A stretch of DNA of 64,000 bases from Adiantum capillus-veneris (lineage: Eukaryota; Streptophyta; Polypodiopsida; Polypodiales; Pteridaceae), in the NCBI GenBank assembly GCA_014529385.2, contig CM043966.1, forward strand, positions 92,765,087 to 92,829,086, given 5' to 3'. The notes under the pieces were generated by a model. That model made no database searches, was not told the DNA's origin, and was given only the letters and a program-made list of their open reading frames with translations. Of the stretch, positions 34,535 through 47,928 are shown one piece after another (position 1 is the stretch's first letter; each line of letters begins with the position of its first letter). Made by a program: the position numbers and the translations under genes.

Positions 34535-34855
34535 AAAAATATCCACTTTAAATGGATGTTTGGTTTAACATTTACGATATAAGATGCAAATTTGACATTT
34601 TGGCATGCACAAAGGGCATTGCATAAACTTGGCTCACTCTTTTTGACTTGACTAAAGAGAACTTTGCATTTTTTAGTTCAAATTGGATACAATTAAAAAT
34701 CAAAACCCTTCACCAGACGTCTTAATTTCAAAGTGATTAGGTCTCCACAATTGAAAAAAATAAAAAATATATTCAAAACGTCTAAAATGCAAAAGTGAAG
34801 GCTGTAGAAAATGAAAAGCTTCTTGCAATTGGAAAATTTGAAGACCTTTATTTTA

Positions 34856-35339
34856 GAGAAATTACCAAAACATCCCTCTAGTTTGTGGAAATTCCCAACA
34901 TAGCCCTCAAATTTCAAAAATTCTCACGATACCTCCAATATTTTGTCATAAATTCCTAAAATGCCCTTCAAATTTTCCAAAATAATCTTGGTTGTGAGAC
35001 TAAATTTCTCCAAAATTATTATTTTATTGTAGTTTTTCATAAGAAAATCGATTGTCTATCAACACAAAATGCTAAAACTAGAACTTGAGTTGGTTATGTA
35101 GGCTATGGAGATGAAATGCTTCATTATTTCTAGACATAATTGCTTGTTTTTGCAAGTAATTTGTGACGAATTACATGCTAAGCACTCAAAAAAGGATCTC
35201 AATTGTCAAAAAGGAATAAAGATCAGAAAATCTCAAACAATCAACCCAAAATGGATACAAGAGTAAATTGGGAATTTTTTAAATTCGAGGTTTATTTTTG
35301 GAATTTCCACAAACTAGAGGGCATTTTGGTAATTTTCTC
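34856..35339. mobile_element. Mutator-type MITE, 484 bp
   Basis: Long terminal inverted repeats of about 70 bp (GAGAAATTACCAAAACATCC... and ...GCATTTTGGTAATTTTCTC) are flanked by a perfect 9-bp duplication TTTATTTTA (34847-34855 and 35340-35348). A 9-bp duplication with long inverted repeats is the Mutator/MULE signature. There is no coding capacity. The two arms show several mismatches. Confidence 0.88.
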
Positions 35340-35482
35340 TTTATTTTATTATATATAAGTTGTGGCTTAAATGCAATGTGCCAGACTTTGGTGGAATTTA
35401 GTTTCATTATTAAGTTTGAAATGATTTATGGTACAAAAAAATTTCACAAGTTTCTAAAAGATTATTATTTTCAAACTTCAAA

Positions 35483-35500
35483 TCATTTATAACATCCCCT
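35483..35500 (-). other. Possible LTR end and polypurine tract
   Basis: TTTATAACA followed by TCCCCTCC copies the arrangement at 1048/1049 (GTGACA then TCCCCTCC). On the minus strand this is GGAGGGGA then TGTTATAAA. It would be the 3' LTR edge of the minus-strand gypsy whose gag lies at 38641-41273. The matching 5' LTR was not found. Confidence 0.35.
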
Positions 35501-37689
35501 CCAAACAAAAGTTGAATTCAACTTTTGGGAAAGATCATTTGAAAGGACATAATGTCTTTTCATTTCAATTCTCTTCAAGCCTTGTACTCAAAAGGGACAC
35601 ATGTCAAACAACAAAAATTGAACGACCTTATCCATATGGATACTAAGGCCTTTAGAGGCCAAAAAGTGAGCATCCCAAACAAGCTTCTAGTTGGATTACA
35701 TAAGTAATCCTTAGTAACGGGTGGATTTCTGGGTGCAAATCTCGACCATTGGAAAAAGCTTGTCGATTAATGCCACATAGCAAGCTAATGATAATAAAAT
35801 TTATTTGAAATTATTTCTTTTAAGCACTTTTGAGAGGGTGTTGACATTTGTGTTCCTCTCTTTTAAAGAGGGGCATTAAGTATTGTGTCAAACATTATTT
35901 TCTATGCTTTTGTAATATATTGTAAACTAAATAGTTGATTGTTGTCACACTTTTTTTCAAAAAACATATTCTTTTATTGTGATACCGCATGTTTTCAAAT
36001 ATCAGTGTCACTTTCTTTTTTTATATAGCAAAACTCACAATGATAGCTGGGCATTCCATAAATAGGTGGGCCAAATATTAGTGTCACTTTCTATTCTTTC
36101 CTCTCACAAAGAAGCTTTTATTATGAAACTCTTCTCAATAGCCTTATGTAGGCCGTAGTGAATTTTCACCTTGTTTTTCAAAAGCCATTTGACGACGGTT
36201 TTTCTTGTGCTTAACGACTTCGAAGGGGTTTTCCATAAGATGATAGCAGCAGAGATTGATTTGATGGTACAAGTCACTCTCGCAAAAGGTGATCTTATGG
36301 ATAAAGAGCACCAAGAAGTACGTCAACAGATGCAAATTTCAAGCCTGTTTTTACCTATTCAATGTCATAGATTTGTTATGTCATCATAAACCTGTTAAAT
36401 TGCATCAATGTTTGTGTGTGCATGATGCGTGTTAGCATATTGCCGCGACGGACGTCTATAGCACAACTATCTGGCACTAGCATACATTGTGTCATATACT
36501 CAAGAAAGAAACCGAGATGGGGCAAATAGATGCATTTAGTTTGTTAAACATAACAAAGCTATTGTGAATAGAACCCACACTCCATCCTTGTTCCTACTAA
36601 TTAAATGATGATTTCCTTAGCCAAATGGACTCAAAACACTATGAAACTCTACGAGACTATAGGCAAGGACTAATAGGACATATATGGACAATGTATTCTC
36701 ATTTTTGAGAGGCACATAAATCATGATTCATGGATTTGCAGGTTAAAAAAAATACAAATAGAAGTGGTCTAATAGCATCGCTTATGGCTTAGGACTAGTC
36801 TCCCATTAAAAAATCAGCATTTAAACTTGATTATACTAGCAAAATAGCAAGTTAATGATCACATAGCATAGTTGCAAACTTACACCAAATTGACAATGAG
36901 TATAATCAAATGAAAGAACAAGAGGAGAGAAACACGATGCAATAGTTGGAAGTTGATTTTGATTATCAGATAAAGAGTTATGGCGATTACAAAGTTGCAC
37001 AAAGTAGGCAACTCATCATACAATGCTATCTTCCAAAAATGATCTCGCTTTTACTTTTACATTTTGTCCTTTATAACTAGGATTACTCAAAAATGCCTTT
37101 AGGCTCTATTCCCATGGGTTTGCAGATTACAAATCAAAAGTTGAGCTTGCACAATTTGATATTACTATCTGGCTTTTACATGGACATCTTAACTAAAAGG
37201 GGCATTTGTGGGAGCATCTCCAAACACTCCCTCCCCCCCTACATGATGCTTGGTCTTGACATCATTCAATCAAAGACTGGGAACTTATAGGCATTGTGCG
37301 ACTCATGCTTCAACTTCAACTACATATGCGATGTATTTTAATGGGTTTGAAATACTTGATTTTGATAGGCAATATGCCTTGCTTAAAGGTCCTTGGTGAG
37401 CAAATTGAAAATGGATTATTCAACTTCACACAACACTATGATGAAGCTTTCTTCTAGTATCTACATGTAGTGGTAAAAACATGCTCAAAATGGATGAGCT
37501 CATGAGCATGAGCTCATGTTCTCAAATCCCTATGACCATGATGGTTGTGATATGTCTGAGTGACTGAGTATACCTAGGAGGCTTAGAGATATGAAAATGT
37601 TGAGATATGAGTTGTAATGCTACCTCTATTTTTGGAAACAAGAAATCTATGTATGTGAAGGCCTACCCCTTTAGCCTCACAAAGGCTCT
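35501..37689. other. No recognised feature
   Basis: AT-rich sequence without domains or clear repeats. If the polypurine tract at 35492 is real, this is the decayed 3' part of the gypsy pol region. Confidence 0.4.
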
Positions 37690-38640
37690 ATCGTTGTCGG
37701 CTTTAGTTGTCTTTGTAAGCAGTTTATGGTGTCCCATTGGGATGTAAAGAGCCTCTGTGATGGTGTCCACTATAATCTTTACTAGCACTTGGGCTCTATC
37801 TTTGTCAATCAGGGTGGATTCACCGTTGTACTAAATGGTGCTCATAAGTTCATGTGCTCTTATGAAGTTCGTTCCCCATGGAGGTAACTTGAAGTATTTG
37901 TCCAACTGTACTGACTTGGCTACTTCAGACACTTTTTTGTGGTAGTGCAATTTCCACAGCTCTTATGGAATCATGGTAGCTCTAACTACTTTTGCATCTT
38001 TGTCTTCAAACTTGGCTACAAAGACATTTTTTGGTAGCTTTTACAGCTCCTCACAAATATATGCAATTGCTCATGGGACATCAATCCAATGGCTCCATAT
38101 GGAGCCGCATCGCACTCTTTGAGCTTGAGATTTTCATCGAACCATCCTAAAAATTTGAGAAAAAATCTATAATTAGAAAGTCTTCAAAACTTGTCGTGAA
38201 GTTGGTGACTCAAAGTCGCTTTTGGCGTGATGACAATAACTTTACCATAAAACAAAATTATATTTAACTAGTGCATTCTTTATCCAAACTTGACCAAAAT
38301 TCACCAATAGTCCTAGAATAATACTATCCACAAGTGCAAGAGTTAGCGGGTCAATCTGGGAAAAAGGTACATCGATCGTGATTCAATAATTTTGGCTAAA
38401 TTGACTTTTGATGGTATAAGTTGGTTCAACATGAATGGGTTCTAGGGATTCCTCTTGTGTGCTATTTTTATCATTGGTTGGAAAGTCTTTGTAATTTTTA
38501 GAGCCTTGGGTACAAAAAGTTGGCTTTGGTTAGGGTTTTGGATTTTGAATATGAAGAGATTGCAAAGGTTGTACACAACTACCCTCTAGATCATATTTGA
38601 GTGGTCAATTTTTGCTTTGGGGTGGTACAAGGATCGTGAT
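37690..38640 (-). pseudogene. Decayed gypsy pol-like segment
   Basis: Minus-strand reading with several stops gives a long coherent stretch: KLPKNVFVAKFEDKDAK, then ELWKLHYHKKVSEVAKSVQL, then TLIDKDRAQVLVKIIVDTIT. It lies directly downstream of gag on the same strand. I see no catalytic motif, so I cannot say whether it is protease-linker or another part of the polyprotein. Confidence 0.4.
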
Positions 38641-41273
38641 CTAACAATTTTGGAAGTTGGGGATGAGACTCATGAACTTGCTTCTAGACATCATCCTAAC
38701 CCTACTAGAGAAGTTCCCCCACACTCGTATCATTGAAGAGGTGGTCTCTTGGCAGTGAGCTTGATATTTTGGCCTCTTGCTGCAAGAGCAGCTACTTGAT
38801 AAACAGGTTTGACTTGTCTCCAAAAATCTTCCATGTAATATATAGGACACTCTTCAAGAGTATCCATCCCATAGACAATACTAGTGTCTATGTCTTCCTC
38901 ACAGCCATCCAAACAAGCACTAGATGGCCCCCAACCCATATGATTCATAGGGGTGACTCTTGGATGCGGGGGCTACGGTCCTAGTAGTAGAGGTGGTAAC
39001 GGTGTAGCTTGAACAACTTTTGGGCTCTAGGAACCATGTGTAGTGATAGTTACTCAATAGATGGGCTAGGCATCAATGCAAGAACTCGAGGTGAATCCGT
39101 CCAGGCCAAAGGTGGTCTATTTGTGCATCACACGCTTGAACATTATGCAATCCTTAGCTTGGTGACCGTACCTACCACATGCATTGCAATTCCCGTTGAA
39201 TTTTACTCTAAATGTAGGGCATTCACTAGTGCTATGTGGACCAAAGCAAACATACCATTGTTGTTCCCTTCTTGGATACTTATGATTGTTTTGTGGAGCA
39301 TGATCATCTCTAAGGCTGTCTTGAATGGCCTTGGTGAGATCTACCAAAGTCATCTTAGATATCTTTGTCTCTTTAACAATAGGCTTTATGGTCATTGTCT
39401 CATGCCCCGATGCTTGCGAGCTACTAGACATTGGCTCAGAGGACACTCTTTCACATGCAATCATTGAATTGTCTTCCAATTGGATTGCGTTGGTAGTGAC
39501 TGCCTCCCACGTAGTAATACCTCTAATGAATAGGCCATTATAAATTTTTTCATGTTGCAATCCTCGGAGGAATCTATCAAGCACTTGGTTATTGTTGAAA
39601 CACTCATTTACAGGACAACAAGAGTTTAAGTGCTTTAGACAACGACTAATAAAGTCTCTCATTGACTCGCCTTCCTCACGTTTGGCCTTTTGTAGCTAAG
39701 ATGCTACACCCCAAAGCACACCTTCTTGTATATACTCCTTCAACAAAAATCTCCAAAGAGTAGGGTAAATCATTTTCTCTTCCATCATTAAGGTCCTATA
39801 CCAATCCCCAGCCTTCGCACTCAAAGTCGGGCTTAAAGAATTGCACTTATGTAGTTCATTGTGTTCTCTTAGGGAATCACAAACTTGTTCAAATACTTTG
39901 ATGTGCTTTCGAGCATCGTTGTCTCCATTGAAGTTTTGTGTAAGCTTTGCAATTTGTACCACTTTACTCTTAGGTTCTCTCTCATGTGCATGACGCATAT
40001 TCTCTGCAATAGATCGACCTATCATTTGAGCAAATGCGGCCATATCACCTACGTGAGGAGGTATGGCCGGTGGAGGCACTCTTGGAATCATGTGTGGGAT
40101 GGGGGTGGTTACTGACCCTGGCATATATGTAGCCAACATAGGATATGGAAAATGCCTTGGCATAGGCCAACTCGGATAAGGGCTCGAGAATGGTACTTGT
40201 GGAATATATGCTTTTGGTACAATCGGAGGTGTAGGAGCCATGTGTGCATAAGTGGCTACATGCACATGCAACGAGGCCCAGTGGTAGATACTACGCCACT
40301 AGGTAGTGGTACTGTACTAGCCCTAGATGTCATGGATGCATTCTTTGTCAGGTCTATCACTAGAGTAGGCGCCGCAGCTTCTCTGAGAGGAAGTTGAGCC
40401 AAACTAGAAAAACTAAAGTTGTTGTTCGTGGGCTCGGACTGCATCGAGACTCCAAGAAAAACGACATATGAGGGGTCCATGGGACTCATCATACGAGTCT
40501 CCGTTTGTGATAGAGTAGGTTGTTTGGCCTTGCTCGTATCCAAATATCTCATTGGGCCAGTTGAGGGTACGTTTACGTCTCGATTTTACCTCTTCGAGTG
40601 GATGATGCCATGGATGACATTACAGATCATTCTTTGTTGCTCCTCAATATTAATGGCGCTAGATGTGGATTGTAAAATCTCTATCCAACCTACATGGTAG
40701 GAGTGGCCAGATTATAGATCCGTCAACGTCTCAGTGTGAAGGTCATTTGCCTTTCGTGGTCGGTACTTTAGAGGGAACTTCCAAGGGGGGTAGCTTGGTA
40801 GGGCCTGCATTGAAAGAGGTAGGCAGAATATCCACATGGACACTCTTAGGAGGTGTGGGGCCCACGTGAGATGTGAATAGAGAATCTACTTCCCCACCCC
40901 CTTCATTTGCTTCATTGGCCTCGGGTTCGGAGTGAGCAGCTCTACTAAATGCCTCCATAAAATGGCTAAACATGCTAGCACTAGGTTGTGGAGCCCCGGT
41001 TGGTGCGTGTCCTCCTTCCTTAGGGTTTTGTATAGGATAACCTTCCATCGTGTTTGAGTCAGAGGAAGAGTCAACAGCTGCCAGGTGGGGGTCTTGAGTA
41101 GTACTGCCATGAGTTCCTACTGAGGGCCTATAGCATAATGTGGAGGGATAATGGGTGCTCGTGTAAACAGAGGCACTCTCTAAATGCTCGTGCACTAGCA
41201 CATAACCAGAGCATAGGTGCATGTGACTTTGACACCCTAGAAGTGTTGGTGAGTGCCCATGAAGGCTGCTCAC
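38641..41273 (-). pseudogene. Ty3/gypsy gag of third element
   Basis: Four minus-strand frames in order form one gag. 40743-41273 is an acidic, low-complexity N-terminus. 40256-40552 is a linker. 39696-40271 is a proline-rich segment followed by a capsid domain (FNGDNDARKHIKVFEQVCDS, LSAKAGDWYRTL). 39117-39662 continues the capsid (FLRGLQHEKIYNGLFIRGI) and ends in the zinc knuckle CNACGRYGHQAKDC. 38641-38948 is a Cys-containing tail. Frame breaks lie between all blocks. Confidence 0.8.
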
Positions 41274-41279
41274 CTAGTT

Positions 41280-42315
41280 TTTTGGGTGTTTTGCAACCCG
41301 GTTATACCCTTATTTTTTTAAAAAATTGATCCTTTTTTCTGACCAAGCTATGGAATATAGCGTGTGATAGCTCAAAATGAGCATCTTGCTCAGAGGGACA
41401 TGGCGTGCTTTACAACCTAAGATTTGGTTACTTTACGCCCTCGAAATCCTCAAAATAGTCTATTTCTAGTTGGGAACAAGGTTGAAAATGGAAAGTCCAA
41501 GGGTGCAAGTGTGAAGGGGAGGGTGGAGGACTTGTCCCACATGCCCTCACTCTCACTTGTGGGGGTAGACTATATATATAGTCTTGATTGAGGACTGAGG
41601 CTTGGGCCTGGGCCTGGGCTTGGGGAATGATTCCGATCATTCTTTTAATATGCGCTTTTTACTTTTTTTCATTTTTTTTCCGGTTTCTCTTAATTTGAAT
41701 TTTCTTTTTTAAATATGAGGAGAAGGGTTGCCTGGCGTGGTCGTTGATGGCTGCGCATGAAGCTGCGTGTGAATGTGGCTGTGTGCACGTACACGTGGAC
41801 CTTCCAGAACCAGAATAAAACGTGCAAAACAGAACTAACACAATGCAAAACTAGTAGAACAAAACTAAAACACAGCTTGATTGAACAAAATAGAACATAG
41901 CTTAACAAAGCAAAACTTTCCTGCCATTCCTTACAGACTTACATCATAAATGCACACACGCACCTTCCTCTACCTTTTCTACATGTAATGAGTGACTTCA
42001 CAAGGCAGCACAAAGTGCTTCTCGAGCTTGGTGCAGGGCAACTCCCCGACAAAGGCACGAAAAATGTGCGCGTCTACCACACGTGTCGGAGCTAGGGACT
42101 TGTCGAGCACCATGTGAAAGCCACAGATGGCTGCAAGCACACAACCAAGCTAACCTAGGAAGCTCAAAGAGAGCAAGGGTGTGTCACTCACCGCTCTACG
42201 CTCGCCACCATGAAGGATTCCTTGCCGCGAAAAAGAGGGATCCGCCGCCGCCGTGCTCAACCACCTCGCCACCGCCATTGTTGTCACAATGCTTAATCAC
42301 ACTCTCTCTGTCTGT
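41280..42315. other. No recognised feature
   Basis: If the gag at 38641-41273 kept its 5' LTR, it should be here, but I found no primer site or repeat partner. Confidence 0.4.
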
Positions 42316-42327
42316 CTCTCTCTCAAG

Positions 42328-42371
<44 letters not shown>
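42316..42371. repeat. (TC)n microsatellite
   Basis: TC dinucleotide run with a short interruption by AAGCAC. Confidence 0.92.
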
Positions 42372-42374
<3 letters not shown>

Positions 42375-42675
42375 GTGCACAATGAGAGGGAGATAGAGAT
42401 AAGACAAGAGAAAGTTTCTTTAGCATGCACCCTTCAGAATGAGGGATTTAGGTCACAATGGCCCTTTTATATGGGTTTGGCCATTCACATATAGGCGCCC
42501 ACACCTACCAGTCAAAGTAAAAATACTGTCAAATGAGATATATGGTGCGCCTCTTATCGATGATCACCCAAGCATCTATCCAACCACATATAGGACCAAC
42601 AAGCCCGGCCCATGTCTCAAAACAATGTGACATGGCATCCATGGTCGTTAATTGAGCTGACGTCCATTTGTGAAG

Positions 42676-42860
42676 GTCAGAAACAAGCGAAGGGAAGCGT
42701 TGGGCAGTCACCAAGCCTCCTTTCTGCCCCGTGCTGACTCTACAGAGCCGACGTTCGGTTGTAATGACTTTAACAAAAAGTTCAGAACCAAGCGATGGGG
42801 AGCATTGGGCAGCCACCAAGCCCCCTATTTGGTCGATGCCGACTCCACTGCATGACCTTA
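42676..42860. repeat. Diverged tandem duplication, about 105 bp
   Basis: CAGAAACAAGCGAAGGGAAG...GGGCAGTCACCAAGCCTCC near 42679 and CAGAACCAAGCGATGGGGAG...GGGCAGCCACCAAGCCCCC near 42783 are two copies. Both are followed by a CCGACTC or GCTGACTC block. Confidence 0.75.
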
Positions 42861-42920
42861 TTCACGTCATCACACAGGTCTCCATCATAAGTTAACAAGG
42901 CAGTTTGATGAGATTTTCAA

Positions 42921-42935
42921 TGGTGATATCAGAGC
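42921..42935 (+). other. Possible orphan LTR primer-binding site
   Basis: TTTTCAATGGTGATATCAGAGC resembles an LTR end followed by a tRNA-Met primer site with a 3-nt insertion. No LTR partner or coding frames were found. Confidence 0.3.
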
Positions 42936-43160
42936 ATGATTTGGGTATCCCTAACCCTTTCATACATTCATTTCCCCATGTGGTTTGTACAATCCATCCC
43001 GTAATGCATCTTGACCTGATTGCCTATGCATGCAGATTTTGACCATTTACAAGAATCGGGTATCATACAAGGATAATACATGTTTGATCTGGTGGGTGGT
43101 GGTGGCTTGATTAATCCATAGGGAGGGAGCAATAATAAGTGCAGGCTCACAAAGTCATAA

Positions 43161-43163
<3 letters not shown>

Positions 43164-43202
<39 letters not shown>

Positions 43203-43221
43203 CCCCCCCCCCCCCCCCCCC
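43164..43221. repeat. (CT)n followed by poly-C
   Basis: About 36 bp of CT units run into about 20 Cs. Homopolymer length is likely error-prone. Confidence 0.9.
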
Positions 43222-46200
43222 ACAAAATGCTGGTGCAGATGTGCTTGGCCAAGCCCCCTTTGCCTATATCTATCCCACTTACCCAAAAATCATCTTGTTC
43301 TTTTCATCCACTTGGATTCATTTTCTCATATATATTACATGTGGTTTAGATGGTTTATAATTTTGATGATCGACGACTATGTATCGACATTTTGTCTCTT
43401 CGTGCAAGTGAAATTCTCTAATTTCTTTTTGTATTGGACATGCTCAAAGCGCTTGCTTTGCAGATTTGGTGTGTGCTTTTATTTTGCCTTTCTTGGTGAT
43501 ATTTATAAAATTTTGACATTTACTTATTATTATTAAGCAAAAAATTACAAAATTACCTAAATTTTATTATTATTGGTCCAAAAATTAGCCAAAAACATCT
43601 TTTTCTTTCTAATTACTCTAACTCTCAATGGATTTTTGATGATGGAAATTTAACCTTATTTGGCGCCCATCATTATGCAAAATAAGCAAAAAACCAATAA
43701 AAACTCAAAAGAAAATACACTTTTACCAATATATACACATTGATTCATCGTTTACTCGTGTTTCTCCTCCCTCCTATTTGGAGTCCTCCTGGAAGACATT
43801 AATTCAAGGGTGGGGTTTGTGCATGGGCTATAAAAAGGTGCCTGTGCAAGGCCTGCGAATGAAGTCAATGTATGGGGTAACAAAAGGCTATACAAGAAGG
43901 GGGTCTTGAGTGATGCGCTCAAGGCTAATTTTTGGCAAAGCTTCTGTTTTGGTTACCAGTTTAAAGAGAAATTTTTGCAAGTTCATAGCCCGTTCTTGGA
44001 CGATAAATTGATTGGGAGATTTTATGTGACATTGAGGTTTGGGTTTCCATGTTTGTTCGACTCCCTGAGCACGATGTGTTTCTGGCAATGGTGGTACTTG
44101 TTGTTTGGGTAGCCAAATCCATCTTGGTGTGTTTGGTTGAGTGGTGGCAATGGATGGGAAGGACTTTGGGTCATGTGACGTTTGTGTGGGTGTTGAATGT
44201 AGCACAATTTTGTAGTTGGGATTGGTTGTAGTTTGTGTTTGGGTACCCAGGTAGATGCAGAGGATAGTTGAAGCACGTTTTGGGTAGCCAAAATTTCCTA
44301 GTGCTCTGCATACTTGAAGTTGGTTGAATTGGATGTGATGGGGCGGTTTGAGGATATTTGATTTAAAGCACTGTCATTCATAGTTTGTTATTGCCAAGGG
44401 AACTTCATGTGTCTAGTCATTGGCATCACATTGTAGGGTATCCATGGACCACATGGGTGCAACTTTGTAGGTGTGCTTAGGGGGTTCACTATTTGGTACC
44501 CCCCTATATAACGTACTTTCGTGGGGTATTAACAAAACCCCTCTTTTAACATGTCTGAATGAATAAAATGACCCCTTATTTTAATGTATTTCTATTAAAT
44601 TGCCTAATTTTTTTGCATTTTAAAAACCCTCCATTCAAACTCATGTTATACATTAACATATTACATAGTGCACCCCCAAGTAGGTGTGCATCCATGGTAT
44701 TATAATAACTATAGCTTCATTATTGTCTTTTTCTTCCATGATATGGAATTGATGACCTTCAACAATGATGTTAACATTAGCACATCCCATAATTATCATA
44801 ATGCTTTGATTTACAGCTTTGAAGTTGAGTTGATGCCTAGCTAGAGGTGTCAATGGTCATCTTACAAAAGGTTGTGTAATTCATCATGTCAGGACAAGGG
44901 TAGGACTGGGGGGACACAACCCTAGGCAAGGCCTATTAGGCATGTATGGTTCAAGGGTCTCCTTTAGGCATGCTAGGAACCTATGAAGGAGATTGGCAGG
45001 GAGGAGAAAGGCATGCCCTAGTTCCCTATGTACTTTCACTGGTATCAAAGCTTCACTGTCTTGGGGGAAGGGGGAGAAGAGGGTGTCAAGAGATTGCATC
45101 AGTTTTCATGAAATTACATGGACTCTCTTTCCATCCTTGTGAAGCTTCCATGCTGATACATGATAAATAGGCCTTATACACAACAGGGGGTCGCCATCAA
45201 CCTGCACCAAACAAGGCAGAATAAGAACCAAAGTTGGTCGCCCTAGAAAGATCAATGGGATTTTTTTCCTCATGAAAAGCTACACTAGCGCTAATGCTTT
45301 TCCTCTTCACTATGTCTGTGTTGAGAACGACATAGCCTTATGAGCTTTAGGTTCATATTCTTGAGGGGCACCCTTAGTATCAAGCCAAGGGCTAGGTTAA
45401 CTGCTTGTTGAGCTTGAATTTGAGGACATAAGGGCTTGTCGAGCTCTCAAGGGGGGTGGAGCTTGACTTGCAACAAATAGCAGATTTCAACAATTAATTT
45501 GACTAAGAGCTTGGATTTTGCTTTTCAAAGGCTTTATTCACAAAAAACATGGGATTATACTTAGCAAAGTAGCAATGATGGACCCAAAGTTGAGTTCCAA
45601 CAGGCTTTAAATACTCGACAATCACACAATAAAGCTATGCACCTGAAATCATATTACTGGTGGAGCACGGTTCAAGTGGTATTTGTTGCTTGTTGATGAC
45701 AAGCAAGGCGGCTGACAAGGCAAGTTGACATGAGCAATTAATGAGGTGTGCAATAACTTTCAATTTTGTAGTTCAAATTATTCAAGAACATGTTGAGTGG
45801 TTATGGCATGCAATGGTTATGTGTGATGCCATGAAAGTTTTTACATACTTTTTGTAAATTTATGCCAGAAACAATGTTAGCAAAGAGCAAAGATGGATTT
45901 AAAGACCACAATCAAGCAATGCTTGTGTAAGAAACAACCTCGATAGGAGTACCAAGCAATGATTTCAAACGTGACTAAGCAGAAACACAATTTTGATAAG
46001 GCCATATGAACAACCATCATGAGTACTTCAAGCTCATTAACACTGATAGCTAATGGGAGACACGCCTAGATGCACACATGTAGAAGCCTCTCTCTAACTC
46101 ACTGAATTACACAATGCAAAAATCACATCAAGAAGGCACTCAAAGCAAAACACATACCATTCTTGAGGCAACCTTTGAAGAGACAAATAGTTCAAGGACA

Positions 46201-47860
46201 CCAAGAACCTGCACACATCATGCATCCAAGGCCTCAAGGATTGATGCTAAGGAGCCCACTCTTGGGGTTGAAGTGAAGTGAATAATGGGCCAAGAAGGGT
46301 TGAGAACCAAAGGCCAACAAGGGGCCAAACCTGTATGGAAGAAAAAATGTCTTTTACTTTCTGTAACAACGGACTGACTACCCGTGAGACCTAAAGAGGA
46401 ACCCCATTTGGCCAAGGTTGGGCATAAACAACATCTCATTCACACCCATTCAATCAATGTGTAGGTGTCGAGGTGAGGACACCTCAAATTTTTTAAGTGT
46501 ATGAGAATGTAATCTAGTTTTTGGGTCGCTTTTAAAAATAAAAGAAGAGATTACAATGTACGCTTCTTGATTTTTTTGGTCTCGAATACTAGTTGTGCAA
46601 TATTGGAAGCTTTCAAAATGCAAAGCCAGGTCATTTTCATATTTTGGTAGGTCAGATAGACGTTCGATTCAGTCCTAAAAAATTACATTTTTGAGCTTTT
46701 TTTTTTGGTGCTTTTTGATACTTTATTCCAAAAAGCAAGGTCAAACCTTAATCTACTAGTCCCAAGGAAGCTAGATTAAAAAAAAAAAAAAAGATTTCAC
46801 TTTAACTTCTTTTTACGCATAAAAATTAATTCTTTAAGGACCATGTGTGTCGGCTTGACTGGAACATGCACATAAAAAAACTCCAAGTGCAAGAGTTGGT
46901 TCAGTGAAGAATATGGTTTATGGTCAAGGATTGACGATCCCTCATGGTTTTGGTTGTGGAAGCTGATGTGGTTTTTGGATTTTTTTAATTGGGTCATGCT
47001 TGTGTTGTCAAATTATTACCAAAATTTTTGCAGCTTTGTTATATGCTAATAAAATGGTTTTGCAGGTTGGATGTGCATCACCCAGAGTAGGGGGGAGTGC
47101 TCACTCATGTGATGGGATTGGATTATGGTTTATTGTATTTGAATTGGATTATGAAGTGGTTTTGATGGATTATGGTAGACGTGTAAGGGTAGAGATCTTG
47201 TATAGTCTGACTACTTTGAAAGGGTTGTTTGTGGATGTGCAAGATGTTATTTTGGTTGGACTCATGTGTTATACTTCTCATGACAACGTCGATTTAGGCC
47301 ACTTACATTGCCTAGCCTTAGAGAAAAGGGTCGATGACTTGGGGCTTTGCTGGATCGGGGGTGTGCAACCTAGATCTTCTTCTTTTTTTGTTAGGCTCAT
47401 CTACACAATTAGTGCGTTGGAAGTAGAATAACCTACACAGCTAATGTATCGGGGGCCTTAGCTTGGCCTAAACACATTGGTGTGGCATCCAAGATGCATA
47501 AGCTGGTATGGTTGGTGATGATTTTCTATTATCTGATGGTATTTGGAATCCTTTTAGAGCTTAGAGGGAGGCAAAGTGGCCTCGACTTATGTATGGCTCA
47601 AGTAAGTTGGAGGTGCTCTTGCTCATCCAGACAAAGTGAAATTCTCTATGTCCATAGTAGGAGCGGAAGTGGATAGATGGACCGATCGACCCACACACAT
47701 GGTCCAGTGCTTCTACTTAGTCATTAGATTTTTGAAGTTATGGTATACCAAGATTTTGTTATTGCACTAATTCATTGTTTGCCTGTTTCATTTAGATGGG
47801 GCATTTAAAGATTCTCTTTTGTCATTCTCTTGTGTCTCTATGCACTCTATTTCACCCTTC

Positions 47861-47867
<7 letters not shown>
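43222..47867. other. No recognised gene
   Basis: Frames at 43888-44205 (minus) and 47000-47431 (plus) show no recognisable motif. One primer-site-like motif lies at 45040. The rest has no visible repeat or RNA structure. Confidence 0.45.
45040..45054 (+). other. Possible orphan LTR primer-binding site
   Basis: TACTTTCAC then TGGTATCAAAGCTTC, closely matching the copia arrangement CTCCTTCAAC then TGGTATCAGAGC. No LTR pair was found around it. Confidence 0.35.

Positions 47868-47927
<60 letters not shown>
47868..47927. repeat. (CT)n microsatellite
   Basis: About 30 CT units without interruption. Confidence 0.95.
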
Positions 47928-47928
<1 letters not shown>

